DNA from: an uncultured Collinsella sp.
GTDB lineage: Bacteria > Actinomycetota > Coriobacteriia > Coriobacteriales > Coriobacteriaceae
Assembly (NCBI GenBank): GCA_902478705.1
Contig: CABSMB010000041.1
Coordinates: 1 to 8,115 of the forward strand
Reading direction: 5' to 3'
Length of the DNA stretch: 8,115 nt
A program made the position numbers and the translations under genes. A model generated the notes under the pieces. That model was not told the DNA's origin and did no database searches. It saw only the letters and a list, made by a program, of their open reading frames with translations. Shown piece by piece: positions 5,641-8,115 of the stretch (within the stretch, counting starts at the first letter, position 1; each line of letters begins with the position of its first letter).

Positions 5641-5841
5641 AGACGACAACGGACCAACCAAGCCGCCGCCGAGGACCAGTCGACTGTCGAGGATGAGCCC
5701 GCCGCAGTGCCCGCTGCAGACGGCAACGTCCTCGTGACCTACTACTCGGCACAGAGCCACACCGCTGTCGTAGCTCAGACCATTGCCGACGAGCTCGGCG
5801 CCGATCTCTTTGAGGTGACGCCTAGAACCTGCGGGTTATAA
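5641..5841 (+). pseudogene. Truncated flavodoxin relic
   Basis: Between the two aldo/keto reductases, a frame ending at TAA 5839-5841 encodes a linker rich in Ala, Glu, Asp and Pro and then GNVLVTYYSAQSHTAVVAQT followed by IADELGADLFEVTP. This is the first strand, FMN-phosphate loop (YSAQSHT) and first helix of a flavodoxin of the exported or lipoprotein-anchored kind. The signal peptide and start are missing: the frame runs back into the end of reductase 1 with no suitable start. Everything after the second strand (about 100 residues, including the aromatic FMN-stacking loops) is replaced by unrelated sequence. It is therefore a dead internal fragment, probably left by deletion. Reductase-flavodoxin pairs are common in related clusters, so this was probably a working member of the operon. 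Confidence 0.75.
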
Positions 5842-5844
5842 CCC
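5833..5844. repeat. Perfect 12-bp palindrome upstream of reductase 2
   Basis: GGGTTATAACCC is its own reverse complement and lies about 103 nt before the ATG of the second reductase. Further AACC/GGTT half-sites flank it (AACC at 5827-5830; a related TTATAGAACCC at 5861-5871). The heptamer GGTTATA also occurs in the lysR-reductase 1 intergenic region (4698-4704). It may be an operator for a promoter serving reductase 2 and the dehydrogenase. The rest of 5845-5946 shows nothing else I can name. Confidence 0.35.
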
Positions 5845-5946
5845 CGTGCGCACCCCAGCGTTATAGAACCCTCACCAACGGAAACTTCCGCCGGCGCGGC
5901 ACCCCTCGTATGGTGGATACGTCAAGTTGCGAGAAAGGAAGGCACC

Positions 5947-6798
5947 ATGGACTACATCACCTTGAACAACGGCGTCAGGATGCCGCAGCTCGGCTTCGGC
6001 GTGTACCAGATCCCGGACGCCGCGGGATGCCAGCGCGCCGTGGAGGACGCGCTCTCGGTCGGCTACCGGCTGCTCGACACGGCCGCGAGCTACGGCAACG
6101 AAGAGGCGGTCGGGGCCGCCATTCGTGCGAGCGGCCTGCCGCGCGACGAGGTGTTCGTGACGACCAAGCTGTGGATGTCGGATGTGAGCTACGAGGGGGC
6201 CAAGCGCGGCTTCGACGCGTCGCTCAAGCGGCTGGGGCTCGACTACGTCGATCTCTACCTCATCCATCAGCCGTTCGGCGACGTCTTCGGCGCGTGGCGC
6301 GCCATGGAGGAGCTCTACGAGCAGGGCGTTATCCGCGCCATAGGCACAGCTAACTTCTACCCCGATCACCTCGCAAACCTCATCTCGTTCAACCGCATCG
6401 CCCCCGCCGTGAACCAAGTCGAGTGCAACGTGTTCTTCCAGCAGCGCGAGGCGCAGGAGTACATGGCCGGCAAGGAGGTGGCCATGGAGGGTTGGGCGCC
6501 CTTTGCGGAGGGCAGAAACGACCTCTTCCGCAACGAGGTCCTCGCTCGCATCGGCGAGGCGCACGGCAAGACGGTCGCCCAGGTCGTGTTGCGCTGGCTG
6601 CTGCAGCGCGGTGTGGTCTGCATCCCTAAGAGCACGCACCGCGATCGCATGGAGCAGAACTTCGACGTCTTCGACTTCGCGCTGGGCGACGACGAGATGG
6701 TCGCCATCGCCGCGCTCGACACCGGGCGCAGCGCGTTCTTCGACCACCACGACCCCGCCACCATCGAATGGATGTCCGGGCTCGTGCGCAACGTGTAG
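5947..6798 (+). CDS. Aldo/keto reductase 2 (COG0656 type)
   Basis: This 283-residue paralogue of reductase 1 has all hallmarks of an active NADPH-dependent aldo/keto reductase. The tetrad is Asp44 and Tyr49 in [11 protein letters not shown], Lys74 in VTTKLWMSD, and His107 in [10 protein letters not shown]. Cofactor motif [15 protein letters not shown] near residues 225-240 carries the expected Lys-Ser-Thr. The C-terminal loop, which sets substrate choice in this family, differs from reductase 1 (it ends [12 protein letters not shown]), so the two probably act on different carbonyls. GAAAGGAAGG (5933-5942) precedes the ATG by 4 nt. Upstream lies the flavodoxin relic and a 12-bp palindrome; downstream, 43 nt away and with no terminator between, is the iron-dependent alcohol dehydrogenase, so these two are likely cotranscribed. 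The substrate is unknown. Confidence 0.94.
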   Translation: MDYITLNNGVRMPQLGFGVYQIPDAAGCQRAVEDALSVGYRLLDTAASYGNEEAVGAAIRASGLPRDEVFVTTKLWMSDVSYEGAKRGFDASLKRLGLDYVDLYLIHQPFGDVFGAWRAMEELYEQGVIRAIGTANFYPDHLANLISFNRIAPAVNQVECNVFFQQREAQEYMAGKEVAMEGWAPFAEGRNDLFRNEVLARIGEAHGKTVAQVVLRWLLQRGVVCIPKSTHRDRMEQNFDVFDFALGDDEMVAIAALDTGRSAFFDHHDPATIEWMSGLVRNV

Positions 6799-6841
6799 AC
6801 GAGCGTCAGACCGCACTGATAACTTACTAGGAGGAATTGCC

Positions 6842-8005
6842 ATGAACTCATTCACGTACGACTACCCGGTCAGGAACTACTTCGGCGAGGGGGCCATGGA
6901 CCAGGCACTCGACGCCGAGATGGGTGCCATGGGCAAGACAGTGATGCTCGCCTACGGCGGAGGCTCGGTCAAACGAACCGGCGTCTACGGCCACGTGGTC
7001 GATAAGCTCACGAGCGCGGGCAAGCGCGTGGTGGACTTCGGCGGCATCATGCCCAATCCGACCTACGAGAAGTGCCAGGAAGGCGCCGCGCTCGCACGCG
7101 AGGAGCAGGTCGACTTCATTCTCGCCGTCGGCGGCGGGTCGGTCTTCGACTGCTGCAAGGTAGTCTCCGCGCAGGCGATGCTTGACGAGGACATCGAGAA
7201 ATTCGAGCACGCCGACGGCAAGATGCCGAGCTCGTTCATCCCCATGGGCTGCATCGTTACGCTCTCCGGCACGGGCGCCGAGCAGAACAACGGCGCCGTC
7301 ATCACCAACGAGGAGACACACGTGAAGGGCGCCTATCTGGGGGCGATGCCCATGTGGGCGGCGCTCGACCCGGCGCTCACGCTCACCGTACCGCACACGC
7401 AGTTCATGAGCGGCGCGTTCGACACGCTCTCGCACTGCATGGAGAGCTATTTCGGAAGCCCGCGCGGACGCAACGTCACCGACGACATCAACCTCGCCAT
7501 CCAGCGTAACGTCATCCGCAACATGCGGATCATCGCGGACGACAATCAGAACCTCGAGGCGCTCAGCGAGCTCGTATACGACTCCGCCATGGCCGAGAAC
7601 GGCGTGCTCAAGATCGGCAAGTCAACGGACTTCCAGGCGCACATGATCCAGCACCAGTACGGCGCGTACACCCACACCAACCACGGAATGGGCCTCGCTG
7701 TCATCCACCCTGTGCTCTACCGCCACCTGGCCCCCGAGGCGCCCGCGCAGTTCGCCCGCTGGGCGCGCGAGGTGTGGGGCGTCGACGGCGAGGGCAAAGA
7801 CGACCTTACGGTGGCGCTCGAAGGCATCGACCGCCTGCAGACGTTCATCGGCGAGATGGGGCTTCCCACGAGCTTCGCCGAGATGGGCTCCGACGCGTCC
7901 GACGAGACGCTGCACAAGGTTGCGGACACCTGCGTGCTCACCGGCGGCTGCGCCAAGAAACTGGAGCGCAGCGAGGTGTTCCAGATTCTGACCGAGTGCC
8001 TCTAG
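6842..8005 (+). CDS. Iron-containing alcohol dehydrogenase (butanol dehydrogenase / YqhD-like)
   Basis: This 387-residue group III metal-dependent dehydrogenase interconverts alcohols and aldehydes with NAD(P)H. The N-terminal dinucleotide domain has YGGGSVKRTGVYG (38-50) and GGGSVFDCCK (97-106), then SGTGAEQNNGAVITNEE (142-158). The metal site is complete: Asp194 and His198 in FDTLSHCMESYF, His267 in DFQAHMIQHQYGAY and His281 in HTNHGMGLAVIHP. These fall at the same residue numbers as the zinc ligands of Escherichia coli YqhD. The start, AGGAGG at 6829-6834 with 7-nt spacing, removes a long in-frame extension reaching back into reductase 2. It is the last gene of the unit, followed by a strong terminator. 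Together with the reductases it suggests disposal of aldehydes to alcohols or redox balancing of NAD(P)H. Family is confident; chain-length preference and cofactor are not. Confidence 0.95.
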   Translation: MNSFTYDYPVRNYFGEGAMDQALDAEMGAMGKTVMLAYGGGSVKRTGVYGHVVDKLTSAGKRVVDFGGIMPNPTYEKCQEGAALAREEQVDFILAVGGGSVFDCCKVVSAQAMLDEDIEKFEHADGKMPSSFIPMGCIVTLSGTGAEQNNGAVITNEETHVKGAYLGAMPMWAALDPALTLTVPHTQFMSGAFDTLSHCMESYFGSPRGRNVTDDINLAIQRNVIRNMRIIADDNQNLEALSELVYDSAMAENGVLKIGKSTDFQAHMIQHQYGAYTHTNHGMGLAVIHPVLYRHLAPEAPAQFARWAREVWGVDGEGKDDLTVALEGIDRLQTFIGEMGLPTSFAEMGSDASDETLHKVADTCVLTGGCAKKLERSEVFQILTECL

Positions 8006-8043
8006 ATCGGCGGTAGGTGATCCGCCCGCGCCGAAGGAAACAG

Positions 8044-8083
8044 GAAGGCTCCTCGTTTTTCACGAGGAGCCTTCTGAGTTTTT
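8044..8083 (+). terminator. Strong rho-independent terminator after the alcohol dehydrogenase
   Basis: A perfect 13-bp stem (8044-8056 with 8062-8074) and 5-base TTTTC loop is followed by TGAG and five T at 8079-8083. It begins 38 nt after the stop codon of the dehydrogenase and closes the rightward unit. The 32 bases after it contain nothing I can identify. Confidence 0.88.
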
Positions 8084-8115
8084 GCCCGATTGTAAAACCA
8101 TGTGGCTTGCAGGTG

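Noticed and set aside
6503..6841. Extension of the dehydrogenase frame 113 codons upstream
   Set aside because: It overlaps reductase 2 in another frame. The ATG at 6842 has a strong AGGAGG and matches the family N-terminus.
5872..6855. 327-codon minus-strand frame antisense to reductase 2
   Set aside because: This is a common artefact of GC-rich codon bias; reductase 2 has its full catalytic tetrad on the plus strand.
1..8115. CRISPR array, tRNA, rRNA or replication origin
   Set aside because: No regularly spaced repeats, cloverleaf sequences, rRNA segments or iteron/DnaA-box clusters were seen on either strand.

Overview
The window looks like a GC-rich bacterial chromosome, most likely a gut-type actinobacterium of the class Coriobacteriia (Collinsella/Olsenella/Eggerthella-like). 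This is inferred from strongly GC-ending codons in the right half, strong AGGAGG ribosome binding sites, and the gene set: clostridial/coriobacterial-style aldo/keto reductases, a carboxymuconolactone decarboxylase-cupin fusion, lipoprotein-type flavodoxin sequence and a butanol-dehydrogenase-like iron enzyme. No rRNA, tRNA or protein marker fixes the taxon.

Left flank (1-1070): lower-GC DNA without a convincing intact gene. It holds the possible 5' end of a minus-strand protein running off the left edge, a start-less plus-strand coding fragment, a perfect 31-bp inverted repeat whose GGCTC tips face each other across 8 bp (it looks like two insertion-sequence ends tip to tip), a small imperfect tandem repeat, and a minus-strand intrinsic terminator. 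This reads as an eroded mobile-element junction.

Middle (1071-3526): a minus-strand two-gene operon, the decarboxylase-cupin fusion followed by an alpha/beta hydrolase with translational coupling, is divergent from a MerR-family regulator. The intergenic region has a MerR-type promoter reading into the operon: -35 and -10 boxes 19 bp apart, with a 7-6-7 dyad between them. MerR is therefore the likely switch of this operon.

Right (3580-8083): a LysR-type regulator on the minus strand is divergent from a plus-strand series: aldo/keto reductase 1, a truncated flavodoxin relic, aldo/keto reductase 2, an iron-dependent alcohol dehydrogenase and a strong terminator. Two T-N11-A palindromes exactly 30 bp apart lie between lysR and the first reductase and are good candidates for LysR sites.

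Taken together the window is a carbonyl/alcohol redox neighbourhood. Three NAD(P)H-dependent carbonyl reductases or dehydrogenases, a cupin/decarboxylase enzyme and a hydrolase sit under two separate ligand-responsive regulators. All intact genes belong to known families. The less ordinary signals are the inverted-repeat junction, the regulatory dyads, and gene fossils next to the regulators and between the reductases.
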